Origin: UMGS1696 sp964634795
GTDB taxonomy: Bacteria; Bacillota; Clostridia; Oscillospirales; CAG-272
Direction: 5' to 3'
NCBI GenBank assembly: GCA_964634795.1
Contig: CAZWLL010000010.1
Coordinates: 1 to 49,831, forward strand
DNA: 49,831 nt
In this document: positions 1-7,694 of the stretch, one piece after another
Numbering within the stretch: the stretch's first letter is position 1
How the letters are laid out: every line of letters starts with the position of its first letter
Notes under the pieces: model-generated
The model's database searches: none
What the model saw: the letters and a program-made list of their open reading frames with translations, nothing else
Told to the model about the DNA's origin: nothing
Translations under genes and position numbers: made by a program

Positions 1-143
1 GTATCTATCTGGGCAATCAGGTAATGTGTGAATTTGGGGAAGGTCGTTACTATGGCTTGATTGCCGGCATGGATTTCCTGATGGTAGCGGAGTATGGAGA
101 AAATGCCGCCGAGCCGGAAATTGTGGTATTCAAGAGAAGATAA
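1..143 (+). CDS. C-terminal end of an unrecognised protein (partial)
   Basis: An open frame enters from the left edge (codons in frame from base 3) and stops with TAA at 141-143, leaving 46 residues that end in VVFKRR. The residues are mixed aliphatic and acidic (for example MDFLMVAEYGENAAEPE) and look like a genuine globular C-terminus. No motif is visible and the start lies outside the window, so no function can be given. It is followed by about 340 bases without a convincing gene. Confidence 0.55.
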   Translation, partial: IYLGNQVMCEFGEGRYYGLIAGMDFLMVAEYGENAAEPEIVVFKRR

Positions 144-484
144 GAATATTGCAATGAAAAAATTGAAGAAATCAGAATGCCACTGTCTCACCGGATTGAT
201 AAAAACTGCGGCAGTAAAACTGACTATCTCAGATTTGATGCAGAGTGCGAGCCAATCAAAAAATTTCACTTCACAAATTTGCATGATGTGCTCGGCGGCA
301 AATATGGTTCTGAATCGGATTGTTCGGTGCGGCAGAGATACATCGTTTTGATACAACACGGTATCACAACGGTGTGTTTTTTTTATACTGAAAATGCAGT
401 TCCGATACCGTATTTCGATATTGAAACTGCATTTCTTTTATTAAGTTATGTTTGCTGCTGACTTAGTGTGTTTTGTCATAATTC
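144..484. other. Intergenic stretch with no supported gene
   Basis: Two short plus-strand frames run through this stretch, but neither has a Shine-Dalgarno site or a recognisable sequence. The interval contains hairpin-like sequence: TGATAC and GTATCA flank a 6-nt loop near 346-366 followed by eight T at 377-384, and AAATGCAGTT/AACTGCATTT arms lie at about 393-434. These could be the 3' ends of the genes on either side, but the pairing is weak and I do not call a firm terminator. Confidence 0.4.
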
Positions 485-2656
485 TCAGAAGTTGCTTTCT
501 ACCTCATATATACCGGTCATTTTTTCAGGCAGAGGATGAGGCTCTGACATGTGACCCGGTGCATCCGGTACAATACCGACTAAATAACGGAAGTAGAGGT
601 AAGCCGGGATTGCAGCCCAACCGTGGCAGAGACTTCCCGCATGACCGAAATCGGTTTTGCCAAGTGAGGTTTCCCAAAATGTAGTTGCGTTTTGGTTGAG
701 CATTTCACCCCATTTTTCCGCAATTTCATGGAATACAAATCGTGCGTACTTCTCAGGACGGCGCATCAGTGAATCGTAGCGGAAAATACTGTGAGAGAAT
801 GTTACAGGAATCATTTCATCATCATACGCCAGCTTTTCGAGAGCTTCATCTACACAGTTTTCAGGACAAATGCCGCTGTATATAGCAAGAGCATTTGATA
901 ATTGTGACAAGTGGTATTTTTCGCCTGTGTTTACGCGTATGAATGAGTAATAACGGTGCGCATTTGTATCGTAAAATGCGGCATGAGCAGCTTCCTTTAA
1001 AGCCTTAGCATGTTCCGACCATTTCTTTTGCTTTTCGAATTCTCCCATCTCACCGCAAAGCTTAGCGAGACTGTCATATGCCATTGCAACAAATCCGCAC
1101 AGAGGCAAATCGTATGTGATATTTTCATCTACAGTACCGATTGAGCCTTCAAGACCGGGCTGCCATTCGTAGAAATTCCAGTAAATATTTTCGGGGAAGA
1201 GCGGTAATAAACCGTTTTCGGCAGTACGTGATATGAACTTTCCGCAGAGCCTCTCGACTATCGGAAGCATTTCTTTACCGAATGCCAAATCTCCCGTGTA
1301 AAGAACATATTCCCAAAGCTGTACAGCGTATACGGCACAGAAACTCGGAATTGTAATTGAAACCTTGGCGGGTGCACACAATTCGAGCGTGTCGTCATCT
1401 CTTATCGATAAACCAAGCAATCGGAGCGATGCCTTAGCAAACTTCTTCTCGCGGAATGTGTAGTAACCGCATAACATCTGGTTGCGTGAATCCATAGAAT
1501 ACAGTGCCTGTTCTCTCCAGGGGCAGTCTTCATAATGCTCGTGCATGCAGAGAAGCAATGTACGCAGACAGGTCTCGTAAATTTTGTTATGTGCAGTGTC
1601 GGCACAGTGAAAATCAACATGATCTGTTACAGGGTAGTTTGTCGGGATAATTCCTGCATGGTGCAATATCGCATTCTGTGCATAGATGTGTATCTCAATA
1701 TATCGGCATCCCATGCGTAAAAAAGGATGTACAAATTTTGTGTGTCCTGCAGGCAGTGTTATGTGACAAGCGAAGTTGCGTGTGCCTACTTCAGAGCGTA
1801 CCCGCATGTCACCGAGATGCTCACCCCAGCCTATCATAAGTTCGGCATCATTAGGAAGGTCAATGTCAAGTTTGAACATGCCTGATTCTTCGCGTCCGAT
1901 ATCAATCACACACCACACACCGTCCGCACCGTCCGCTCTTTTCAGAGCAATGTCCAAGGCAGATTTCGAAGAAAGCGGGACTTCGAAATATCGACGATCC
2001 TTCATCGATAATGACGCAAACTGCATCCTCTCGCCCATGTTGTGATAGTTTGATGCTTCAGTGAATGAGCCGTGTGCTACGATTTTGCCGTCGGTAACCG
2101 ATTCCCATACCAGCTTTTCAACAGGGCGCGGATAGAGATTATCGAAAACTCGCGTAACAACGGGAGTTTCAAAGACAGGAGCAGAAGTTCTTCCGTCGTA
2201 CTCGAACGAGAAACCGAGCTGTCCCGTTACTTTATCCACTCTGCCGCTTTTATAGCACGGATGTATTGCCATTTTAGTATTTTCACTTGTGTGGAAAAGC
2301 TCACATTCGTCTTCCCACAGAGCATATGCAATACCGGGGATAGCTTTTTTGTATGTAGAACTGTCATCGTTTGCGCAGAAACCGATGATTGTCAAATCGT
2401 TTTTGCCGTCAGCAAGCTCATCTGTTATGTCTATTTTATCATATACCTTATAGAATGGATAGTCTGCATATTGTCTGCCGCTCACAAGACGGTTGCCGAT
2501 AAACAGTGCGTAATCCGAGTCTGCGGTTACCGCAAAAACATATCTTTTATCTTGAACCTTTGTAACTGTCTCGGAGGTCATCACATATGTGTTGACCTCA
2601 TTTATGAGCGACGAAACCCAGATGAATTTCGCATTCTGTAATTCCATGGGAAGCAT
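485..2656 (-). CDS. GH78-type alpha-L-rhamnosidase, cytoplasmic
   Basis: This 723-residue protein matches alpha-L-rhamnosidases, which release terminal L-rhamnose from plant glycosides, pectin side chains or bacterial polysaccharides. The N-terminal half is beta-rich (accessory sandwich domains). The (alpha/alpha)6-barrel domain begins near residue 345 and carries the typical HEHYEDCPWREQALYSMDSR block around residues 371-390, whose acidic residues are the usual general-acid region of GH78. A later block, TTFWETSLGKTDFGHAGSLC near residue 660, matches the conserved C-terminal part of the barrel. There is no signal peptide, so the enzyme should act inside the cell on imported oligosaccharides. 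The start is ATG at 2656 with AAGGAG eight bases upstream. It lies 97 bases downstream of a solute-binding lipoprotein gene on the same strand and has its own promoter. The family is clear; the exact linkage is not. Confidence 0.85.
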   Translation of the reverse strand: MLPMELQNAKFIWVSSLINEVNTYVMTSETVTKVQDKRYVFAVTADSDYALFIGNRLVSGRQYADYPFYKVYDKIDITDELADGKNDLTIIGFCANDDSSTYKKAIPGIAYALWEDECELFHTSENTKMAIHPCYKSGRVDKVTGQLGFSFEYDGRTSAPVFETPVVTRVFDNLYPRPVEKLVWESVTDGKIVAHGSFTEASNYHNMGERMQFASLSMKDRRYFEVPLSSKSALDIALKRADGADGVWCVIDIGREESGMFKLDIDLPNDAELMIGWGEHLGDMRVRSEVGTRNFACHITLPAGHTKFVHPFLRMGCRYIEIHIYAQNAILHHAGIIPTNYPVTDHVDFHCADTAHNKIYETCLRTLLLCMHEHYEDCPWREQALYSMDSRNQMLCGYYTFREKKFAKASLRLLGLSIRDDDTLELCAPAKVSITIPSFCAVYAVQLWEYVLYTGDLAFGKEMLPIVERLCGKFISRTAENGLLPLFPENIYWNFYEWQPGLEGSIGTVDENITYDLPLCGFVAMAYDSLAKLCGEMGEFEKQKKWSEHAKALKEAAHAAFYDTNAHRYYSFIRVNTGEKYHLSQLSNALAIYSGICPENCVDEALEKLAYDDEMIPVTFSHSIFRYDSLMRRPEKYARFVFHEIAEKWGEMLNQNATTFWETSLGKTDFGHAGSLCHGWAAIPAYLYFRYLVGIVPDAPGHMSEPHPLPEKMTGIYEVESNF

Positions 2657-2710
2657 GATGTAGTCTCCTTAAGTCTTAGTTATGGTTATGCATGAATTTG
2701 CATTGCTTTT

Positions 2711-2739
2711 ATTTTAACATAATTCATTCGATTATTCAA
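2711..2739 (-). promoter_or_regulatory. Sigma-A promoter of the rhamnosidase gene
   Basis: On the minus strand TTGAAT (2739-2734) and TAAAAT (2716-2711) are separated by 17 bases, about 55 bases before the start codon. The -10 region, read on the plus strand as TTTATTTTAACATAAT at 2708-2723, is nearly identical to the one in front of the solute-binding protein gene. Confidence 0.6.
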
Positions 2740-2750
2740 CGGATAATCGG
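2729..2750. promoter_or_regulatory. Inverted repeat overlapping the rhamnosidase -35 element
   Basis: CGATTAT and ATAATCG (7-bp arms, about 2729-2749) flank a 7-base spacer. It begins just after the stop of the solute-binding gene and overlaps the -35 box of the next promoter. It has no T-run, so an operator or a weak mRNA end is as likely as a terminator. Confidence 0.35.
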
Positions 2751-2753
2751 TTA

Positions 2754-4301
2754 TTATTCTTCCGTATAAATTGTTACAAGTTCCGCAAGTTTTTCGCGGG
2801 CACCTGAGAGCTTGTTTGCGAAAGTTGATGCTGTTACGTTTGTGCCTTTTGTAATAGAATCCGCGACAGGGCCGAATGTGATGTTGTTAAGGTATGAATC
2901 ACTTGCAAAACCGAATTCGTAAGCGATTTCGAACGATGCCGTAATACCGGATGAAACAATATCAAGCATTTCCGCTGTGTATGTATCCTGTGCATATTTG
3001 GATTTCAGTGCTGTCTCATAGTAGAGATTAACAAGATTTTCACTTGCATCTATAGACATAACCTGTACGACAGCACTGACGGCTCCTGCAGCCTCACCTG
3101 CCGATGTGACAGGAATCGCACCCATTTCCGCAGTATCATGGATGAGAGTGCGGTAATTACCCTGTAAGTCATCGAGAAGAGGATAAGGAACCATACCCAT
3201 ACCTTCAAAATCACGTATGGATGATTGCTCCATATCACCGACCTTTTGAAATACTGTGAATAGAGTCTGTCCGTTTACGAATTTCTGAAGACTTTGTGTA
3301 ACACTTCCGTCTTTATATGTACCGATAGATTGATCCAGGCGTATAAGCAGTTCTGCCGCGGTGCTCACTCTTTCCAGATTGCTTTCTGAAATATAAGGAA
3401 TGTTGTCATTGTCGAAATCTACAACATGCGCATCGGTACTGTAGTATATAGCGTAATAAGGCATGGACCAACCCTTGCTGTGTATAGACATGCCATAGAT
3501 ATCGTTTTCGCTTGCGGCTCCGTCGCCGTCAAGATCCTGATATGCCTCTTCCACAATAGTATCGAGCATGTCAAGTGTCCATTTCTTTTCTTTGACAATT
3601 TCATAGAGACCGTTTGCGTCACCATACAAGTCACCGTAGATATTCTTGTTCATGTACAGTACGTGTGCGGCGCGCAAAGTGTCGATAAAATAAGGTCCTG
3701 TCATAATAAACTGCTTAGAACCGACTGACAAACCGCGCATATAATCATAATAGTAAGCGTTACTGTTAAAATTAAAGTAATAATCAGAGAAGTTTGCGGA
3801 ATTATTCAAATCAAGAAGGTATCCCTTTATACCGCAATGCAATAGACCGAGCTGGTCATTTACATAATAATCAATTGAGTTGTCGCCTGATATAACAAGA
3901 TTTTCGATATATGGCTGTACTTTTTCATAATCAAGGTCTAAAGCTTGATGTTCGAGTTTGCATTTCAGCATTTCTTCCACCATCAAATTACGTGTGTACA
4001 CACTGTCTGCAACACTTTCGCCGGTCATTTCGTCCGGACCTGCAATGTATTGGTATGATGATGGCATGCCTCCTCCACCCTCGGAGATATTTGAGCTGAC
4101 TGAGATTTGTACCGTTCGTCCATTAAGGTCAATATCGCGGTAAGCGGCCAATGAATCTTCCTGCACGGTTTCTTCCTGTACGGTTGTCTGCTCATCAATA
4201 GTTTCTGATGAATCGGAATTTTCGGCTGAGTTGCTGCTGCCGCAGCTGTACATTGAAAGCATCAATGCGGCAAGCAAGATAATCGTGGTAATTCGTTTCA
4301 T
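2754..4301 (-). CDS. Extracellular solute-binding lipoprotein (probable sugar ABC importer component)
   Basis: The start is the ATG at 4301 (AAGGAG seven bases upstream), which gives a 515-residue lipoprotein; a longer frame reaching 4370 has no ribosome site. The N-terminus MKRITTIILLAALMLSMYSC is a lipoprotein signal with the lipidated Cys at residue 20, followed by a Ser/Glu/Thr-rich tether. The rest resembles family 1 type extracellular solute-binding proteins, which deliver oligosaccharides to ABC importers. An acidic DLDGDGAASENDIYG stretch resembles a calcium-binding loop. No permease or ATPase gene is adjacent, so it would have to work with a transporter elsewhere. It precedes the rhamnosidase gene, suggesting rhamnose-containing glycans as ligands (inference). 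The family call is moderately secure because no single diagnostic motif exists. Confidence 0.7.
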   Translation of the reverse strand: MKRITTIILLAALMLSMYSCGSSNSAENSDSSETIDEQTTVQEETVQEDSLAAYRDIDLNGRTVQISVSSNISEGGGGMPSSYQYIAGPDEMTGESVADSVYTRNLMVEEMLKCKLEHQALDLDYEKVQPYIENLVISGDNSIDYYVNDQLGLLHCGIKGYLLDLNNSANFSDYYFNFNSNAYYYDYMRGLSVGSKQFIMTGPYFIDTLRAAHVLYMNKNIYGDLYGDANGLYEIVKEKKWTLDMLDTIVEEAYQDLDGDGAASENDIYGMSIHSKGWSMPYYAIYYSTDAHVVDFDNDNIPYISESNLERVSTAAELLIRLDQSIGTYKDGSVTQSLQKFVNGQTLFTVFQKVGDMEQSSIRDFEGMGMVPYPLLDDLQGNYRTLIHDTAEMGAIPVTSAGEAAGAVSAVVQVMSIDASENLVNLYYETALKSKYAQDTYTAEMLDIVSSGITASFEIAYEFGFASDSYLNNITFGPVADSITKGTNVTASTFANKLSGAREKLAELVTIYTEE

Positions 4302-4338
4302 AATCAGTCTCCTTGATTTAATTTTATAGGTTACCTTT

Positions 4339-4367
4339 ATTCTAACATAATAGAAACTGAATGTAAA
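4339..4367 (-). promoter_or_regulatory. Sigma-A promoter of the solute-binding lipoprotein gene
   Basis: TTTACA (4367-4362) and TAGAAT (4344-4339) on the minus strand have a 17-base spacer. The surrounding 16 bases (plus strand TTTATTCTAACATAAT, 4336-4351) match the rhamnosidase -10 region at 15 of 16 positions. Confidence 0.6.
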
Positions 4368-4524
4368 CATTAATTCGGAAGTTGAGTACGGAAATAATCA
4401 AAAGTGCATATCGATATAACGGCAGAAACGTATAATTATGATGAATGTGCTGTATTTATTCTGAAATTATTCGCTATAAGACAGGATTACCTGAATATTT
4501 ATACGATAAATCGCAAATTGCCTA

Positions 4525-4553
4525 TTGACAATTATATTGTTCTGTGTTATACT
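4525..4553 (+). promoter_or_regulatory. Sigma-A promoter of the lysine operon
   Basis: TTGACA at 4525-4530 and TATACT at 4548-4553 with a 17-base spacer place transcription start near 4560, a few bases before the lysine riboswitch. Confidence 0.75.
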
Positions 4554-4559
4554 ACCTAC

Positions 4560-4726
4560 AATGATAGAGGCGCATTTTGCAAAGAGTAATCATTTCATAT
4601 AAATGCTTTCGCAAAGCTGAGATGATGAAAGGTGCGGATGCCGAGGACAATCACGGCGAAAGATTGATCCGGCAATGTGAAATAAGATTTGCATTGCTGT
4701 CGCAGTTTTGCGGAGAGCTATCTGTT
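4560..4726 (+). ncRNA. Lysine riboswitch (L-box) upstream of dapA
   Basis: The leader shows the L-box hallmarks in order: GATAGAGGCGC near 4563, an AGAGTAAT element, GAAAGGTGCGGATGCCGAGG near 4628-4647, CGGCGAAAG near 4653, and the closing GGAGAGCTATC near 4712, which pairs back to GATAG at the 5' end. The order and spacing match the B. subtilis lysC leader as I know it. Lysine binding would favour the downstream terminator (4786-4819) and shut off dapA-dapB-ddh-lysA. All downstream genes make lysine or its precursor, which supports the call. Confidence 0.9.
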
Positions 4727-4785
4727 TGATTTGATTATTTGTTTCCGTTGGCTTTTTGTTTAAGTCATCGGTTATTTAGAATTTT

Positions 4786-4826
4786 TCGGGCAGAGCTTTC
4801 GGGCGTCTGCCCGATTTCTTTTTCTC
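4786..4826 (+). terminator. Intrinsic terminator of the lysine riboswitch
   Basis: TCGGGCAGA (4786-4794) and TCTGCCCGA (4806-4814) form a 9-bp stem followed by a T-rich run. It lies between the aptamer and dapA and is the expected expression platform. Confidence 0.85.
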
Positions 4827-4997
4827 CGTATCAAGTATTAATCCGACGCATCCTATGCCCCTGACATTAAGGCGTTATTCAGTGGAATACAGCACAGTAT
4901 ATTTTTGCTTGGCTTATACGCTGCTGACTTATGTGTTCCGTTGTAATAAATCGCTTACCGCAAGTTTCCTTATTAATTTATTTCGGAGGATAGAGTT
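4827..4997 (+). other. Leader between riboswitch terminator and dapA
   Basis: About 170 bases without a gene. The only clear element is the Shine-Dalgarno site CGGAGGA at 4984-4990 that serves the dapA GTG start. Confidence 0.5.
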
Positions 4998-5885
4998 GTG
5001 AAAAAAACTGTGTTTACCGGTGCCGCAACGGCGATCGTGACTCCTCTAGGTGAGAACGGAGTCGATTACGAATCATTCGGAAGACTTATCGAATGGCAGA
5101 TTTCTAAAAAAATCGATGCGATAGTAGTCGCAGGCACTACCGGAGAAGGTTCAACATTAACGGATGAAGAACACCGCAGCGTTTTGAAATTCGCTGTCGA
5201 TAAAATAGGCGGCAGAGTTCCGGTTATAGCCGGTACAGGCTCAAATGATGCGGCTTATGCTGTTGACCTGACAAAATACGCTTGTTCAATCGGTGCGGAT
5301 GCTATGCTTGTCGTAACACCGTATTACAATAAAGCTACACAAAACGGCTTAATTAAAACCTTTACTACCGTTGCCGATGCTTCTTCAAAACCGATAATAC
5401 TCTATAACGTTCCTTCAAGAACAGGCTGTAATATCTTGCCGAAAACATGTGCCATACTTGCAGAGCATCCGAACATTGTCGCAATTAAAGAAGCATGCGG
5501 AAATATATCTCAAATCGCCGAAACCGCGGCACTTGTAAAAGATAATATGGATATCTATTCGGGAAATGATGACCAGATAGTTCCCATTCTTTCATTGGGA
5601 GGCAAGGGCGTTATATCTGTTCTCTCAAATGTTTTTCCTGCTGAAACTTCCGAAATGTGCAAAGCTTTTTTCAGGGGAGAAGTCGAGAAAAGCAGAAATA
5701 TGCAGCTTGATATGCTTGATTTGATTAACGCACTCTTCTGTGAGGTTAATCCGATTCCCGTAAAGGCTGCAATGTCGGCAATGGGATTTTGTGAAAATTA
5801 CCTGAGACTTCCACTCACTCCCATGGAAGAAGAACACAAAAACAGTTTGCTTGAAATTATGCGTAAGCACGGTTTGGACGTTTGA
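4998..5885 (+). CDS. dapA: 4-hydroxy-tetrahydrodipicolinate synthase
   Basis: This 295-residue protein catalyses the first committed step of the lysine/diaminopimelate pathway, condensing pyruvate with aspartate semialdehyde. The family blocks are all present: FTGAATAIVTPL at the N-terminus, AGTTGEGSTLTDEEH (residues 45-59), VTPYYNK (106-112), the catalytic tyrosine in ILYNVPSRTG (Tyr136) and the Schiff-base lysine in VAIKEACGN (Lys164). Length is normal for the family. The start is a GTG at 4998 with CGGAGGA upstream. It heads a tight four-gene operon behind a lysine riboswitch, so lysine should repress it at transcript level. Confidence 0.97.
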   Translation: MKKTVFTGAATAIVTPLGENGVDYESFGRLIEWQISKKIDAIVVAGTTGEGSTLTDEEHRSVLKFAVDKIGGRVPVIAGTGSNDAAYAVDLTKYACSIGADAMLVVTPYYNKATQNGLIKTFTTVADASSKPIILYNVPSRTGCNILPKTCAILAEHPNIVAIKEACGNISQIAETAALVKDNMDIYSGNDDQIVPILSLGGKGVISVLSNVFPAETSEMCKAFFRGEVEKSRNMQLDMLDLINALFCEVNPIPVKAAMSAMGFCENYLRLPLTPMEEEHKNSLLEIMRKHGLDV

Positions 5886-5922
5886 TATTAACGTAGTTAA
5901 GCGGAGTTAAACGGAGTAAAAT

Positions 5923-6672
5923 ATGAAAATCTTACTTAACGGAATTTGCGGAAGAATGGGCAGGGAAGTCGAAAAGCTTATATTATCGGGATATCACGGA
6001 GCGGTTCTTGTCGGCGGTGTGGATTTGAATTGCACAGAAGCCTCAGTGCCTGTATTTCATGATTTTGATAGCGTAAATGTTGACTTCGATTGCATTATAG
6101 ATTTTTCCTTTCATACATCTGCCGAAGCGCTTTGTGAATTTGCAAAAAAAGCAAACAAACCGATAGTTATAGCGACTACAGGTCACACCGATGAAGAAAA
6201 GAAAATAATCGAGGATACATCGAAAATTGTTCCCGTATTTTATTCGGCAAATATGTCTCTGGGAATAGCTCTTCTCGCTGAGCTTGCGCGAATTGCGGTA
6301 AAAACCTTTCCCGATGCGGATATCGAAATTGTCGAAAAGCATCATAACAGAAAAGAAGATGCTCCCAGCGGAACGGCGCTGATGTTGGCAAATGTTATAA
6401 AAAAAGTTCGTGAAAATTCGTTTTTTGTTTTAGGCAGAAACGGTCAGGGCAAACGACAAAAAGACGAAATCGGAATTCACGCGATTCGTATGGGAAATAT
6501 AGTCGGGGAGCACGAAATAATCATCGGAACCGACACACAAACTATAACTTTGAAACATGAAGCTGCAAGCCGTTCGCTATTTGCGGAAGGTGCTGTGGCA
6601 GCTGCCGAATTTACGGTAGGATGCAAGCCGGGCTTATATGATATGAATAGCCTGATAGCTGCACAAAATTAA
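5923..6672 (+). CDS. dapB: 4-hydroxy-tetrahydrodipicolinate reductase
   Basis: This 249-residue cytoplasmic enzyme reduces the DapA product to tetrahydrodipicolinate with NAD(P)H. It begins with the dinucleotide-binding motif GICGRMG (residues 8-14) and carries the signature HHNRKEDAPSGTAL with the catalytic His and Lys. It starts 37 bases after dapA, with two GGAG-like repeats in the gap (AGCGGAGTTAAACGGAGT), the second correctly spaced for the ATG at 5923. It is the second gene of the riboswitch-controlled lysine operon. Confidence 0.95.
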   Translation: MKILLNGICGRMGREVEKLILSGYHGAVLVGGVDLNCTEASVPVFHDFDSVNVDFDCIIDFSFHTSAEALCEFAKKANKPIVIATTGHTDEEKKIIEDTSKIVPVFYSANMSLGIALLAELARIAVKTFPDADIEIVEKHHNRKEDAPSGTALMLANVIKKVRENSFFVLGRNGQGKRQKDEIGIHAIRMGNIVGEHEIIIGTDTQTITLKHEAASRSLFAEGAVAAAEFTVGCKPGLYDMNSLIAAQN

Positions 6673-6698
6673 TTTTTTGAAATGAGGTAATATATATT

Positions 6699-7682
6699 AT
6701 GTTGAGAATAGGTATTTACGGTTACGGTAATCTCGGAAGAGGAGTTGAAGCTGCTGCAGCACTTAATGATGACACTGAACTTGTCGGTGTATTTACTAGA
6801 AGAGATCCATCCTCTGTAAAAATCAGAACAAACGGTGTCGGTGTTTATAATGTTGACGCTCTCGAGAGTTTTAAGGATAAAATCGATGTACTTATAATTT
6901 GCGGAGGCAGTGCTACTGATCTACCCGAAATGACACCTTTGCTCGCCAAGAGCTTTAATGTAATCGACAGCTTCGATACTCACGCAAAGATTCCGGAACA
7001 CTTCGAGAATGTTAACGAAGCTGCGATAAGCGGCGGCAATATAGCGCTTATTTCTTGCGGTTGGGATCCCGGTCTGTTTTCTTTGGCAAGATTATATATG
7101 AACGCCGTTCTTCCTTGCGGTCAGGATTACACATTCTGGGGCAGAGGCGTCAGCCAAGGTCATTCCGACGCAATAAGAAGAATTAAAGGCGTTCGTGATG
7201 CCAGACAGTATACCGTTCCTGTCGAATCTGCAGTTCAGGCTGTAAGAAACGGAGAAAATCCGACTTTGACTACAAGAGAAAAGCATACGAGAGAATGCTA
7301 TGTCGTAGCCGAAGAAGGCGCAGACCTCTCACGTATAGAAAATGAAATTAAAAACATGCCGAACTATTTCTCGGATTATGATACGACTGTTCACTTTATT
7401 ACCGCTGAAGAAATGGCTGAAAATCACTCCGCGTTGCCGCATGGAGGAAGCGTTATCCGTTCGGGCAAAACAGGTATGAACAAGGAAACAAATCACGTTT
7501 GCGAGTTTTCTCTTAAGCTGGATTCAAATCCGGAATTTACCGGAAGCGTGCTTGTAGCATACGCTCGTGCGATTATGAAAATGTATAACCGTGGTGACAG
7601 AGGATGCAAAACAGTTTTTGATGTAGCACCCGCAGACCTTTCCACATTGTCCCCCGAAGCACTCAGAAAAACCATGCTTTAA
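6699..7682 (+). CDS. ddh: meso-diaminopimelate D-dehydrogenase
   Basis: This 327-residue enzyme converts tetrahydrodipicolinate directly to meso-diaminopimelate using NADPH and ammonia, bypassing the acylated branch of the pathway. It has the N-terminal Rossmann motif IGIYGYGNLGRGVEAA and the family-specific SCGWDPGLFSLARLYMNAVL and WGRGVSQGHSDAIRRIKGV stretches of Ddh proteins. It is preceded by a GAGG ribosome site. Its TAA stop overlaps the Shine-Dalgarno site of lysA. Placement between dapB and lysA means the operon covers the route from aspartate semialdehyde to lysine, with no dapD, dapE or dapF needed here. Confidence 0.94.
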   Translation: MLRIGIYGYGNLGRGVEAAAALNDDTELVGVFTRRDPSSVKIRTNGVGVYNVDALESFKDKIDVLIICGGSATDLPEMTPLLAKSFNVIDSFDTHAKIPEHFENVNEAAISGGNIALISCGWDPGLFSLARLYMNAVLPCGQDYTFWGRGVSQGHSDAIRRIKGVRDARQYTVPVESAVQAVRNGENPTLTTREKHTRECYVVAEEGADLSRIENEIKNMPNYFSDYDTTVHFITAEEMAENHSALPHGGSVIRSGKTGMNKETNHVCEFSLKLDSNPEFTGSVLVAYARAIMKMYNRGDRGCKTVFDVAPADLSTLSPEALRKTML

Positions 7683-7694
7683 GGAGTGTATCCA

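Noticed and set aside
94..461. Two overlapping plus-strand frames after the partial first gene
   Set aside because: Neither has a Shine-Dalgarno sequence, a recognisable motif or codon use like the neighbours. Could be remnants, but I cannot support a pseudogene.
2072..2641. 189-codon plus-strand frame opposite the rhamnosidase gene
   Set aside because: It lies entirely antisense to a well-supported GH78 gene, has no ribosome site and gives a Cys/Ile-rich sequence with no recognisable domain.
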